Assembly: GCF_008831285.2 (NCBI RefSeq)
Contig: NC_045141.1
Location: 3,350,001 to 3,414,000 of the forward strand
Direction: 5' to 3'
Source: Nymphaea colorata
Taxonomy: Eukaryota > Streptophyta > Magnoliopsida > Nymphaeales > Nymphaeaceae
DNA length: 64,000 nucleotides
This document shows positions 43,690-54,612 of this stretch, one piece after another. A program made the position numbers and the translations under genes. Within the stretch, counting starts at the first letter, position 1, and every line of letters starts with the position of its first letter. The notes under the pieces are model-generated. The model was given only the letters and a program-made list of their open reading frames with translations, was not told where the DNA came from and did not search any database.

Positions 43690-46005
43690 ACCATAGGTTA
43701 AAAGCATGATTTCTAATAGACCTTTGCTTGTTCTGATCTCATTCACACTCCAAATTTGATTATATGAAAAGTGATGCATGCATAGAGAAGTTGATCAAAT
43801 TTTGATAAAGTATTCAGATTGACACCGAGCATGGATAAAAAATGAGGTGACAGTATGAAAGGAGAAAGCACACTTTTAAACCTTACTCTAAAACTTGGTA
43901 TAAATAAAAAAAATGTTCATTTTGGCCATATACAGATATTGATTTTGTTCAGTTTGTGCTAGAATGCTTAGCAAAGAATTTCACACATTTCAAGTCCTTA
44001 CGTGTGAATTGACATTGTGCATAGAGTGAGAAAAATATGATACATTTTTGCAATATAATGTGCGTTAAGTTCACATGTGGATCATAGATCTGGGTTTGAT
44101 AGTAAGACCTAGAACTTGGTCCATATCCAAGAAAAATTCTAGAAGATGGATCAAGATTTGGTATTGAAATGGGAATTACGATTTGATATACAAGATTTGG
44201 AACGGAAATAATGGATCTGGACATATAAAAATAGATCAGATCTGAAACTTGTATATATGAGATTTAGACATAGAAATAAGACTTGGATATATGATCTAGA
44301 TAGAAATATGAAATAGGGATATCAAAATAGTATGGACCTAGATATGCACCTGAGTCGAGCTAGGCAAGGTGGATTGAAGTTGTATGATATGGACTGAACC
44401 TGGGTTTAGTTTTTGAGAACTAGGTTTAGTCCAAGGTTGGGCATAGGCTCTGCCTAGTGCTGCCTTTGAATAATTAAGTTTTAATGGAAATTTGTGGTAG
44501 GTCGACTTGGGCTTAGGTTGCCAGATCTATCAAATCTATATGAAAAGCTAACTTAGGTTCGTGTGGCTCCTAAGTTAGTTTTTATTGAAAATATGTGCAT
44601 GGTGGCAAATGAACAAAATGCCATTGTGTGATTTTAGCTTAAAATGCATTCATATAAAGGGATTGGCTTGATCTCAGGCTCTAGGAATTAATGTAATAAT
44701 AAACCAAGGCATATGTAACATATACTTTATGTTTATGCAAAAAAATATGGCTCAAAAAAGAAATGACCATTTTGCCATTGTATGTATTTCTAGAGTTCTA
44801 TATGAAATTTCTCGATGTGACTGAACCCTATTGTGCCCATAGTTAAAAGCATGGTTTCAATTGAACTTTGCTCACTGCGGTCTCGTTCAAACTCCAAATT
44901 CAATTTCATGAAAATCCATGCACGCATAAAGAAGTTGATCAAATCTTGATAAAGTATTTGGATAGACATCGGGAATGGAGAACAAACAATGGGAGAATAT
45001 GAGGAGGAAAAAGCATATTTTTAAACCTTATTCTAAAAACTTGATGTAAATTAGAAAAATGTTTGTTCTAACTATATACGGATACTGATTTTGATTCCAT
45101 CTTGCTAGAACGCTTAGCAAAGAATTTTGCATGCTTCAAGTGCTTACATATGAATTGACATTAATCACATAGCGAGAAAATTATGATACATTTTTGAGAT
45201 ATAATGTGCATTAAGCTCACATGTGGATCCTGGATCTAGGTTTAATATTGAGACCCAAATTCAAGTCCATATCCAATGAAAATTCCAAAAGATGGATCTA
45301 GATATGGTATTAAAATTTGGATTATGATTTGATATCCAAGATCTGAAACGTTAACAATGGATCTGGATATATAAAATAGATCAGACCTGGAACTCGGATA
45401 TACGAGATCTACACATGGAAATAAGACTTGGATATATGATCTGGAGAGAAATATGAACTAGAGATCTAAAAATAGTATGAACTTGGTTATGGACCTGACA
45501 TGAGCTACGCTAGGTGGGTTCCAACTGTATGACATGGAATGGACCTAGGTTAGGTTCAATTTTTGAGAATTGGGTTCAGGCCAAGGCTGGGCATAAGTTC
45601 AGCCCAGTGCTGCCTTCGGAAAATTCAGTTTTAATGAGAACTTGGGGTAGGTTGTGCCTAGGTGCAGGCCTACTAGATTCACAAACTTTATATGAAACGC
45701 TAGGTTCACGTGGCTTCTAAGTTAGTTTTTATGAAAAATATGTGCATGGTGGCAAATGACCAAAATACCATTGTGTGTGATTTTATGCTAAAATTGATTT
45801 AAATAAGGGATTGGCTTGATCTAATGAAAATCATAGGACAAGGTATATGTAATGAAAATCATAGGACAAGGTATATGTAACATATACTCTGTTTGTGCAG
45901 AAAAATATTTCTCAAAAAAATGATCATTTCGCCCCTATATGTATTTCTAGAGTTCAGGATGAATTTTCTCAATCTGAATGAACCAACCTGTGGCCATGCT
46001 CTTAA
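43690..46005 (-). repeat. 1.15-kb tandem duplication inside the LTR
   Basis: Unit 1 43,690-44,835 and unit 2 44,842-46,005 align throughout, starting at TTAAAAGCATGRTTTC and ending near GTATTTCTAGAGTTC. I estimate ~80 percent identity. Each unit contains TGGATCTGGATATATAAAA and GCCCAGTGCTGCCTT-like blocks. Confidence 0.8.
45835..45890. repeat. 28-bp exact tandem duplication
   Basis: The 28-bp word starting ATGAAAATCATAGGAC occurs twice in a row within unit 2 of the LTR duplication. It is absent from unit 1, so it is younger. Confidence 0.85.
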
Positions 46006-46345
46006 ATAGGCTTCGATTAAAATCCTACTAAAAAATTCCTTTGGGATTGCTCTAAAAATCAAAAGAAACTTTTACCAAGCCCTATGCGGGACGTTTATAA
46101 AGGAGAATCAAAGAATGTCATAAAAACTGATTTTTATCGGTAAATAAGAGATGGAGGTGCTTGGAAAAGCTACTTAACTATAAGGACACATTGAAATTTT
46201 GAAGAAAATTTGCTTTAATTTTGTAAATTTGAGATCGACAGCAATTGACAGAGTATAACACGTATTAGATATGAGCTCCATGGACTTTAGAACAGAATTG
46301 AACACAAACTAGAAGAAATGAACATAAACCAAACCAAAAGAGTAT

Positions 46346-47000
46346 TGATTTACTCGTGATAAACATAATCTCAACTTGATTTCAGCTCATTTTATTGTTT
46401 CAGCTCATTTTATTGGATTCAGCTCAAATTCATCTCAAACCCTTGAAAACAAGAAAGAGAAAGTATTCGAAACTGAATTGAGCCCAAATAGCGATGAATA
46501 AACTCAATCCAAGCTATAGAAAGCTTGATCTGTACATGATAAACATGTTCCTAGTTCAGTTTAGCTTATTCTTCTGGGTTGAGCTCAAATTTAGCTCAAG
46601 TCCTAGAAAATAGGAGAAAGAAAACACTTGAAACTGACTTGAACTCAAAATAAGATAAATGAACTCAAACCAAACAAAAGGGAGCGTGATTTGTACATGA
46701 TAAATATGATCTTAGCTTGGTTTTAGCTCACTCATTTGGGTTGATCACAAATTCAGCTCAAATCCGTGAAAATATGATGAAGAAAGCACTTGGAATTGAA
46801 TTGAATTCAAACTATGATGAATGAACTCAAATCGAACTAAAGAAAGCTTGATTTATACATGAAAACAAGGTTCAAGCTCAGATTTAGCTCATTCTTTCGG
46901 GTTAAGCTCAAATTCAGCCCAAACCCCAAAAAAAGAGGAGAGAGAAAAGAACAGTAGGAATTTTCTACTTATTATATAATTGAAACTTAGGCTGAGTGAC
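46346..47000 (-). repeat. ~161-bp tandem array in the LTR, four units
   Basis: GATTTRTACATGATAAACAT-like anchors at 46,346, 46,527, 46,688 and 46,850 give spacings of 181, 161 and 162 bp. The first spacing is larger because of a local ~20-bp duplication (TTTCAGCTCATTTTATTG). Two units of the same repeat are at 331-650 in opposite orientation. Confidence 0.8.
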
Positions 47001-47450
47001 ACAAAATAAGTGAAATAAAACTCTCTCTCTATTAAGGTAAACTTGTTTTGACTTGGTTGAGCTAAAGGTCACAGTTTTGAGTTCTGGGAGTTGATTTGAG
47101 CTATACGGGAGCTGGCTTCAAACTAGGATAATCCTGGTGAACTCTAGCTACTCTTGAGGTCAAGTAAAATTGAGAAATAGCCTAATTGCTCAAATGTTAC
47201 GCAATCTCAAAAAATTTGATTAAAAAATCACATTTTCCAAGTCGATATGCCAAGATATAGGGGAAAAATGGTAGTTTTCAACTTAGACAACCTAGGTGAT
47301 ATGGGTCTAGGTATTCAATGCTTAAAAAGCGCTTGTTTGGTTCAAAAATGGCTAATTTTTTCTTGAAATTGGTCTTCAAAAATCAATTTGGAAATTTCAT
47401 GGTGAGTATAAATTGGTCATTTGTACTTGTGAAAATTTTGGGTGCTTACA

Positions 47451-47565
47451 GTTGCTCCTCTTTGCTCTTGAGCTGAAAACTGTGCTTAGTGGCAAACACC
47501 AAACACCCATCCTAAAAATGATGAAATTCTTGAGATCAAACATTTGAAAAGGCAAATTCATTTTG

Positions 47566-47606
<41 letters not shown>

Positions 47607-48050
47607 ACATCCTTTACCACACAAATCACAGCCGAGCAAACAGCTCAGCTGGTGTTGGCCATCCACATGAATGGCCCACTTCTCATCAATAAAGGAAATA
47701 AAAAAAAAGTTGTCATGGCTGGACCGGATGAGGAAAAGAAATGTTGTGATGGTCGGCAGATTGGTCGTTGCTAGCCTCACTTTTTTGAAGGAAGTGGGAG
47801 AACTCCTTTTGTTTTCGTAGAGGAATAGGCCATTGGCGGCCTCTCTGCCGCCTCTAGTTCCACCGGACACTAGTGGGATTAACGCCAGCCCACCAGTGAG
47901 ACGAGTTCTGCAGCAAGCTAGCAAGAATAGCAGTGATGGAGCGATGGCAACCTCCTAGTGAAGTAGGCTGAAGGGCTTTCCTCCCTTCCGCAAATGGGGC
48001 CTCTCAACATTGTTTTTTGTTTCAATAAAAAGTATGTGGGCTATTTGAAT
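47451..48050 (-). other. 3' end of the giant element's internal region
   Basis: Directly right of the LTR, the - strand reads GAGCAAAGAGGAGCAAC before TGTAAG, an imperfect polypurine tract. The rest is non-coding; the (TA)n at 47,570-47,603 produces Ile/Tyr frames that are not genes. Confidence 0.5.
47570..47603. repeat. (TA)n microsatellite
   Basis: About 34 bp of alternating TA. Confidence 0.95.

Positions 48051-48054
<4 letters not shown>

Positions 48055-48110
<56 letters not shown>
48055..48110. repeat. (TA)n microsatellite
   Basis: About 56 bp of uninterrupted TA; left boundary of the nested inverted-repeat element. Confidence 0.95.
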
Positions 48111-48111
<1 letters not shown>

Positions 48112-48112
<1 letters not shown>

Positions 48113-48247
48113 ATGAAGCTTTGTTGTCATTCTTGGTACATCATTCCTCAGCCATCAATACTTATAAAGTAAACCTTCCCATTTTTTCTGAAAAAGAAGG
48201 ACAAACCCCATCTCCCGCTCGAATGGTGCCTGACGCTTCAGCCAAAC

Positions 48248-48279
<32 letters not shown>

Positions 48280-48485
48280 GCCCTGCTCAGAAGCCTTCAG
48301 CATTTTCCATCAGCCATCAGGACCACTAGCATCTGGGCATCCTTTCTCCCTTGTACACTACCTTGCTTCCTTGCCCCATCAGAGATCTCTTTCCCCACTT
48401 TTTGAAAATGGGTTGTGAGAACATTCGTTCTCAAGTAAAAGGGTATTGATGGTGAAAATGGTTTGATTTAATACAACCAAGAGAT
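48112..48485 (+). repeat. Left arm of the nested element
   Basis: Interrupted by a (CT)n run at 48,248-48,272 that the right arm lacks at the same place; otherwise collinear with the complement of 49,290-49,600. Confidence 0.8.
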
Positions 48486-49289
48486 AGGAGAAGACCCAAG
48501 TCACAATGAAACTTGATCTTACAAAATTTTATGTACTTCCGATTGATTCTTAAATTTGCAATCTTAGATCATCATAGATCTATTGAACACTTTGACATCA
48601 AACTTAACAAACTCAAATTTAGTGACACATAGTGAGAAAATAATGTTCTGATGAAGAAGACTTCTTAAATAACTCAAAGTTGAGTAGAAAGAGCAGCTGG
48701 TAACTTTGCTTCAATATGGTTTTCGTAGTCAGTCGCTATGAAGCAGAGATAAAGTACAGGGAGTTATGAATTCCAAGTCAACATGCTCAAATTCACAAAA
48801 TGAAAGAGATTTCAAAATCAAGGACCAATATAACCAGTTAAATGGGCGAAGAGATCACATCAAGCCACATCATTAGACATAATATGTTCAACATCCATAA
48901 CACTTTCTAGCAGAGATGGGAGATGAGATGATATAAGATGGAGATTGAAACTTTGAACATATAACCTATATTTAACAAATCATTATCTTCTTAACATAAT
49001 CATGCCTCAATAGTCCAAACGACATTTGGTCATTACACGGCTCAAAAGACACTCCATAATATAAAATATCAGTTTTAATCTAGAAAAGAAGAGCTCCAAA
49101 CAGCCTCATCTCCAACAATGCAACTGTAACTGCATATATTTCCCAGCTTGCACCTTCCATTCAAGATCTACCAAAGAAAAAGAAATGAAGAACATAGAAA
49201 TACATATGACCACATTTTCAATGTTACAAGAAACATTTTACAAAGGCACTAAGTGAGACATCTTTATTCGCATAACTATGCAATATGGC

Positions 49290-49600
49290 CAATGTCTTGT
49301 TTTCTGGTTGAATTGAATCAAACCATTTTGACTATGAATAACCTTTTACTTGAGAATGAATGTTCTCAACAACCCATTTCAGAAAATAAGACAGGGTTAT
49401 TTGATGGGGCAAGGAAGTGAGGGACTGTACATGGGAGAAAAGATGCCTAGATGCCAGTGGTCGGACGATATCCCACTGGAACCCAAGTAGGAGGCGACAT
49501 TTGTCTTTTTTTAAGAAAAATGGGGCCGTTCGATTTATAAGGATCGATGGTTGAGGAATGTCATGCTAGAGATGACAACAATGCTTTGTGTAGATGCATG
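49290..49600 (-). repeat. Right arm of the nested element
   Basis: Inverted copy of 48,112-48,485, about 75-80 percent identical by eye. The strongest block is 49,309-49,420. Confidence 0.8.
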
Positions 49601-49604
49601 TTTC

Positions 49605-49654
49605 ATCTCTCTCTCTCCCCCCCTCTCTCTCTCTCTCTTTATATATATATATAT
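49605..49654. repeat. (CT)n-(TA)n compound microsatellite
   Basis: CT run interrupted by a C7 tract, followed by TATATA. Confidence 0.95.
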
Positions 49655-49655
49655 A

Positions 49656-52400
49656 ATGCTCCAGTGTGAATATGGTGCAATGCTAGTGAAAATTTTTGTA
49701 AAATCTATGCATTGGAGTGCTTGTATGCTTGTATGTGCTGAAGCAAAAAAATCTAACGTAAAATGTTAGTGCTTGTGAAAATTGCTTGTAAAATTCATGC
49801 AATGAATGCATGTGTTTGTATGCTTGTTTACGTTGAAAGACAAACAACTCACATAAATGTGACAACTCACATAAATGTGAGTACTTGTGAAATACTTGGA
49901 GACTTGTAAAATGCTTCTAAAATTTGATAAAATTCCTTTGCTTGTATCTCTTGTATCTTGTAAGGACTAGTATGATATCATTTATTGCAAAGACAAAATC
50001 TTTTAGCCAATGCTATCAGATTCGTTTGATATGATTATTCCTTCACTTCGACATGATAAGTTAAGAGAGTCGCTCTCTATGTCATAGGGTTTCTTAATGT
50101 AGAATTTGTTGCTAGCTCGACTCCATTTGTAATCACAATAAGCTTATGTTTTTATCATCAAAAAATTCTTGGACTTGGTTTCCCTTGATTTCTGAACAGG
50201 CACTTTGCTCATTTTGTTCTTGAATTTGGCAATTTTTGGCTATTTTATTCTTGTTCTTCCTTTCTTGATATTTCAAGACAACTTTCACCTGTAGGGGAAA
50301 TATCTCAACACTCTAAATGCTACTACAAGACTTCATTTCTTTGATGGTCATAAAGCTTTGTCATGTGCAATGTCATGTCCACTGGACTTTCCACTGAACC
50401 GTTTTAATGAGTTCTGTGTTGGTAGCTCCAAGGCCAGTTGGCCTTAGGGTACTTGGTGTAAAACACTTCTTGGACTTACTTATTCATGCTTAAAAGACTT
50501 TAAAAGATATAACTATATAAATGTTCATAGACCATACAATTTTGCAGAATAAACTCGATGCAACTTTACACCTACCTAACACTTTCAAGTATTGATTTAA
50601 AGGAACAACTACATTTGCACCAAGCCCATCTCTCAATGCTCTTTTTTTTATGTTTTGCCTTTTTTGCTTGGGTCAACTCAGCCTCTTGTTCTCTAATTAG
50701 TTCTTGATAAGCTCTTGTTTTACTAGGAAAGTAAAGCTAGTGACATTTCATAAACTTTTGATTCTGTTTATTTTTTTGAGCTTTCTTCTTGGGTTATACA
50801 AGGTCTTGTCAAATTTTTCATCTTTTGGTAAATCTCAAATTATTGACTGAAATTTTCATCTCCACTTCAAAGAAATGAAAATCATTTGGTGCTTGTAAGA
50901 TACAATATGATAACTTGTTTGGAATATTTATCATACTTGAAGCGTTTGTGTGCACCAAAGCACCAAGATATGTTTCAATGTGTGAAAATGTGCACCAAGG
51001 TGCAAGTGTGTGTGTTGTAGTTCTTGTACTCCGTGCGTCAAAGTGCAAAAATCTTACACAATGATACATTTTCATGTGTGCACCAAAATCCAAAAATCTT
51101 ATGCCAAGACCCATTTACTTGGGTGCACCAAATGGTGAAAAATCTTATACTAGAATACAAAAGTTTGAAAGCTTATGCAGACTAATACATTCACTTGTGT
51201 GCACCAAAATGCGAAAATCTTATGTCGAGGCATGTTAACTTGGGGTGTCAAAGAGCAAATTCTTATACCAAAGCACGTTTACTTCTATATGCCGAAGTGT
51301 GAAAATCTCACACCAAAATAGGGTACTTGTGGACACCGAAGCACAAAAATTTATGCACTGGTATGTTTACTTGTTTCTGTCGAAGTGCAAAAATCTTATG
51401 CCGAGGCACATTCACTTGCGGGCACCAAAGCGCAAAATCTTATGCCAAAACACAAGAGTTTTGAAAACTTGTGTAAGATGGTATGTTTACTTCTCTACGG
51501 TAAAGCATGAAAATCTTATGTCTGGGCACATTCACTTGGGGGCACTGAAGCACAAAATTTTATACTAGTACATGTTCTTGTAAAACTTGTATGCGTTGAA
51601 CCATGGAAACGGTGGCTGAAACACAAAATTTTGAAAACGTGTGAAATTTTGTTGCACTGAAGTGTGAAAATCTTGTATGAAACTTTTCAAATTTGTGAAA
51701 TTTTGAGTGCACCAAGGCACGAAATTGAGAACTTGTATGCACTTGTGTGTGAATGGAAAACTTATGAGCAGGAAAAATTAGAAACTTGTATATGATCAAA
51801 ACACTTGTGTGCATTGATGCGCCAATTGGAAAAATATTATGCACGTAGGTGTGAAATTTTAGAAAAATCTTGTGTGCATTGATGTGTAAAATTTGAAAAA
51901 CTTGTATGCGGCCGGAAAACTTGTAGGCATTGAAATGTGAACCTAGAAAACTTGTATGCATTGAAGTGAAAAACTGAAAAACCTATGTCCTTCATTGTAG
52001 GAATTTGAAAGATTTTTGTATACCAAGGTGAAAAATTATCAAAACATATATCCATCAAGGTGTGACTTGCGAACTTGAAATTTGAAAGCATTCATGCACT
52101 TACATGTAATATGTAAAATTTAAAAGGCTTGTGTAATGTTCGAAAACTTAACGTTTCTTCACAAAGCTGGAAGATTAGAATATACTTGAACTTGAGGACT
52201 TATGGACTAATTGTTCTCAGATTTTTTAAAACTTTGAAATTTTCAATATTTATTATTTTTTTTGGGACATTACCTTGCAGCTTGTGATGTTTTATTCAAA
52301 GATGCTGTAGTATGAAGGGCCATAGAGAGAATACTTGCATGAAATAGAGATCAGAGACTAGTTTGGTCATCAAAAGAGATTGTATTGATAAAGAAATTGT
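49656..52400 (-). other. Long 3' UTR of the giant element
   Basis: Non-coding. 49,670-49,910 repeats TGCTTGTGAAAAT and GCTTGTAAAATTCATGCA words at short distance. 50,100-50,900 is T-rich. The rest is the degenerate minisatellite described separately. Confidence 0.6.
50930..51980. repeat. Degenerate minisatellite, period ~58 bp
   Basis: Repeated words GTGCACCAAAGYGC, AAAATCTTATGCCRAGG and CATTYACTTG follow each other in constant order about every 55-60 bp from 50,930 to ~51,560, then decay into shorter TTGTGTGCATTGATGTG/AAAACTTG variants to ~51,980. Open frames through it arise from the repeat. Confidence 0.75.
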
Positions 52401-52412
52401 AATACAATTGGA

Positions 52413-53470
52413 TTATACATAGAATTCCTTCAAATGAGAAGCATTTACAGGGTTAGATAATTCAACCCTATTGGCATCAATTATTTGGTAAGAATTTCTT
52501 GGCAAAACTTCATTGATGATATAAAGTCCATTCCAATTCGTGGGCAAAACTTCATTGATGATATAAAGTCCATTCCAATTCGTGACCCACTTTCCACGAG
52601 GATGATCCTTCCAGGGAATGATTGACCTTAACACTAGCTCATTGATTTCAAAGCTTCATGCAATCACTTATTTGACAGAGTGTTGATCGATCCTCTTGTT
52701 GATATGTTTCTATGTGTTCTAGTTTGCAATCTTTTCTCATTGAGCAAGTTTAATGTAGCTTTTGCTTTTTTGATATTGGTAAATAGGCAATTCAATAACA
52801 GATGCAAACTTGTCAGTTGGCTTTTGCACATGTAAAGGGAGGACCACATCTATTCCATATACTAGTTCTATTGAGGTGGCATTGGTGGGAGTTCTGATTG
52901 TTGTTTAGTAGGCCCATAATGAATCATGTAATTTTTCATGTCAATCTTTGCCAGTTTTTATTGTCCTTTTCATGGTTTGCATCAGGATTTCATGTAATTT
53001 GGTTTGTTGCTTATTGTTGGTTTTTTCCTTGTAGAAAAGTGATGCTTTATCTTAAACTTTGAGCAAAAATCACACATCCTCTCATTCTTCAAATGTGTTC
53101 CATTATGAGACACAAAAAGACTTAGACTCTGCATAAGATATTCACATGAATGAAAGAGATGGCATGTTTGCCATCCATAGTTCTTATCATGATGGCTTTT
53201 CCATCCACTTGATGAAATCTTCTATCATAGAAAGGGAATATTTGCGAACATTTAATGCATGATGATTAATTGGGTCCACTACATCAAATGCCGACATTGA
53301 AAAAGGCCATCGCGATACAACAAAATCTAAATATGCCTCATAATTCAGACATTTCCTAACGAACTTTATAGCAATCTTGCTGCATGGTTGTCCAATTGTT
53401 GTCTGCTCGATTAACTATTTGACTACGGTTTGATATCCGATATGTCCTCCACAAATTCCTTCTTATGTTT
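52413..53470 (-). pseudogene. Giant element integrase
   Basis: - strand, in order: GYQTVVK with an EGICGGHIG-like start (zinc-binding part, near 53,430), WPFSMSAFDVVDPINHHALN (53,290, with the first core Asp), YGIDVVLPLHVQ (~52,845, core end), and the C-terminal domain PWKDHPRGKWVTNWNGLYII and ELSNPVNASHLKEFYV (52,413-52,634). These are characteristic Tat-clade integrase segments. The C-terminal domain carries an exact 42-bp duplication. Stops break the frame. Confidence 0.8.
52501..52584. repeat. Exact 42-bp tandem duplication in integrase
   Basis: Two identical 42-bp copies (52,501-52,542 and 52,543-52,584). On the - strand each encodes the 14 residues TNWNGLYIINEVLP, so the frame is kept. 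Perfect identity inside a very degraded gene means the duplication is recent. Confidence 0.95.
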
Positions 53471-53905
53471 CCTAGATCATTTCCTGAGCTTCCAAATTGT
53501 CAAGACATTGTGAATATTCTGAGCTGAATCTATATAATATCCCTTTTAAAATGAAATATCGGCCTAACATCTGTTGTATTGCTCTTTATTTTTTTGTGGG
53601 CCTGTCTAGGGGGAATTCACATGATTTCAAGTAATCTTTGATGTTTGATATTAAGGAGCTTTTTCTGAATCTGCTTGACTTATTTGTCCTAGAGGATTTC
53701 ATGTTGGTTGAGTTAGTCTTCTCACCTTGAAATCTTTACATGGTTGATTCTTCTTAAAAGGGATAATGAATTTAAGTCTGGTCAAACTATGTGCAAATTG
53801 GTTAAACTCCCCCTTGACATGGTTGAATTACTGCACCAAGGATCAAATGACTTCTTGGTAAGGTTAAAATTTAGTATCTTTTACACCATTCTTCATTGAC
53901 TTGGT

Positions 53906-54263
53906 TCACAATAAGTGAGGAATATTCATAGGCATGAACTTTTCTAATGTTGAACTGAGCAGCTTCCTAAGTCCATGTATCAATGCCTCATATTCAGCCA
54001 TTTTGTGAGTGCATGTAAATTCCAACCTAAGAGAATAAGCTATCATCTCCCTTTTTAGAGATGAGTAGCAGAATTTCAATACATGTTCCAGCCATGTTCT
54101 CTGAGCCATCAAAGAACATCATGCATGGCTGAGTAGTTTCAATGTATAAGACTTGTTCATCAGGAAAATCATAATTAACCTTCAACTCTTCAGCTGATAG
54201 AAAATCTACTAATCGATCAGCTAAGGCTTGTCCTTTCATGGATTTATGAAAAATGTACTCCAA
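53906..54263 (-). pseudogene. Giant element second (archaeal-type) RNase H
   Basis: MFFDGSENMAGTCIEILLLI (catalytic Asp) and, in a second overlapping frame, SLRLEFTCTHKMAEYEALIH (catalytic Glu) match the extra RNase H that Tat-clade elements carry between the usual RNase H and integrase. A one-base shift near 54,060 splits it. Confidence 0.8.
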
Positions 54264-54612
54264 GTCATTCTACATGAGGAGTGCCTAGCACTTGACAATT
54301 CTTTCTATGAAAATGATTTCTCTATGATATATTTGAACATGATTATGATTTAATATGCAGACTATCTTAACTTAGCAAGAGAGCATATCCAATTCTGACA
54401 CATACAAACAAGAAAGAAACGTGTTTTCTCCATCATCGAATACTTCTTTTCATATTTATTGATTTGTTGACATAATATATTGCATGTTCTATCTTGCAAT
54501 ACTCTTCACATTGTGCTAAAAATCATCTATAAGTGGATTAGCTAATGGAAATGCATAACAACAATGAGTGCCCCAAGACTGGCAGCTTCAAAACTAGAGG
54601 ATTCAACAAATA
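54264..54612 (-). pseudogene. Giant element first RNase H, strongly decayed
   Basis: Fragments AQCEEYCKIEHAIYYVNKSI (near 54,500) and YEKKYSMMEK-like (54,440) correspond to the classical Gypsy RNase H (family HAIYYLSK and YxxxExxxLA). ADRLVDFLSAEELKV at the end (~54,200) is the usual connector. Confidence 0.65.

Larger units (their letters stand above)
42415..47450 (-). repeat. 3' LTR of the giant element, 3'-truncated
   Basis: 5,036 bp preserved. The left part (42,415-43,690) aligns with 62,070-63,430. The right part holds a 1.15-kb tandem duplication and a ~161-bp array. It ends in ...GGTGCTTACA, the complement of a TG start. Many GGATCTnnnATC words (42,420-42,520, 44,090-44,340, 45,220-45,470) give it a simple texture. 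Composite frames in it are not genes. Confidence 0.75.
48051..49655. mobile_element. Nested inverted-repeat element between TA runs
   Basis: Arms 48,112-48,485 and 49,290-49,600 are inverted copies with shared order: TTGTTGTCAT, CATTCCTCA.CCATC, CATCTrGGCATC, CTTCCTTGCCCCATCA, GGGTTGTkGAGAACATT, TTCTCAAGTAAAAGG and TGGTTTGATT. About 0.8 kb of non-coding DNA lies between. Both outer ends run into TA/CT microsatellites (48,055-48,110 and 49,605-49,654). No coding capacity. Arms of ~350 bp suggest a Mutator-like or foldback element inserted in the 3' UTR of the giant element; a target duplication is hidden by the microsatellites. Confidence 0.65.

Noticed and set aside
47397-47924. 175-codon - strand frame
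   Set aside because: It runs across the LTR boundary and through a TA microsatellite (Ile/Tyr run). It has no domain.
48049-48405. 118-codon + strand frame beginning with an Ile/Tyr repeat
   Set aside because: Product of the TA and CT microsatellites and the left inverted arm.
51245-51961. Overlapping 107- and 133-codon frames on opposite strands
   Set aside because: Both are readings of the minisatellite; opposite-strand frames over a repeat are expected without coding function.
50930-51980. Repeat cluster considered as a CRISPR array
   Set aside because: Degenerate units without conserved direct repeats and unique spacers, in a plant retrotransposon 3' UTR. It is a minisatellite.
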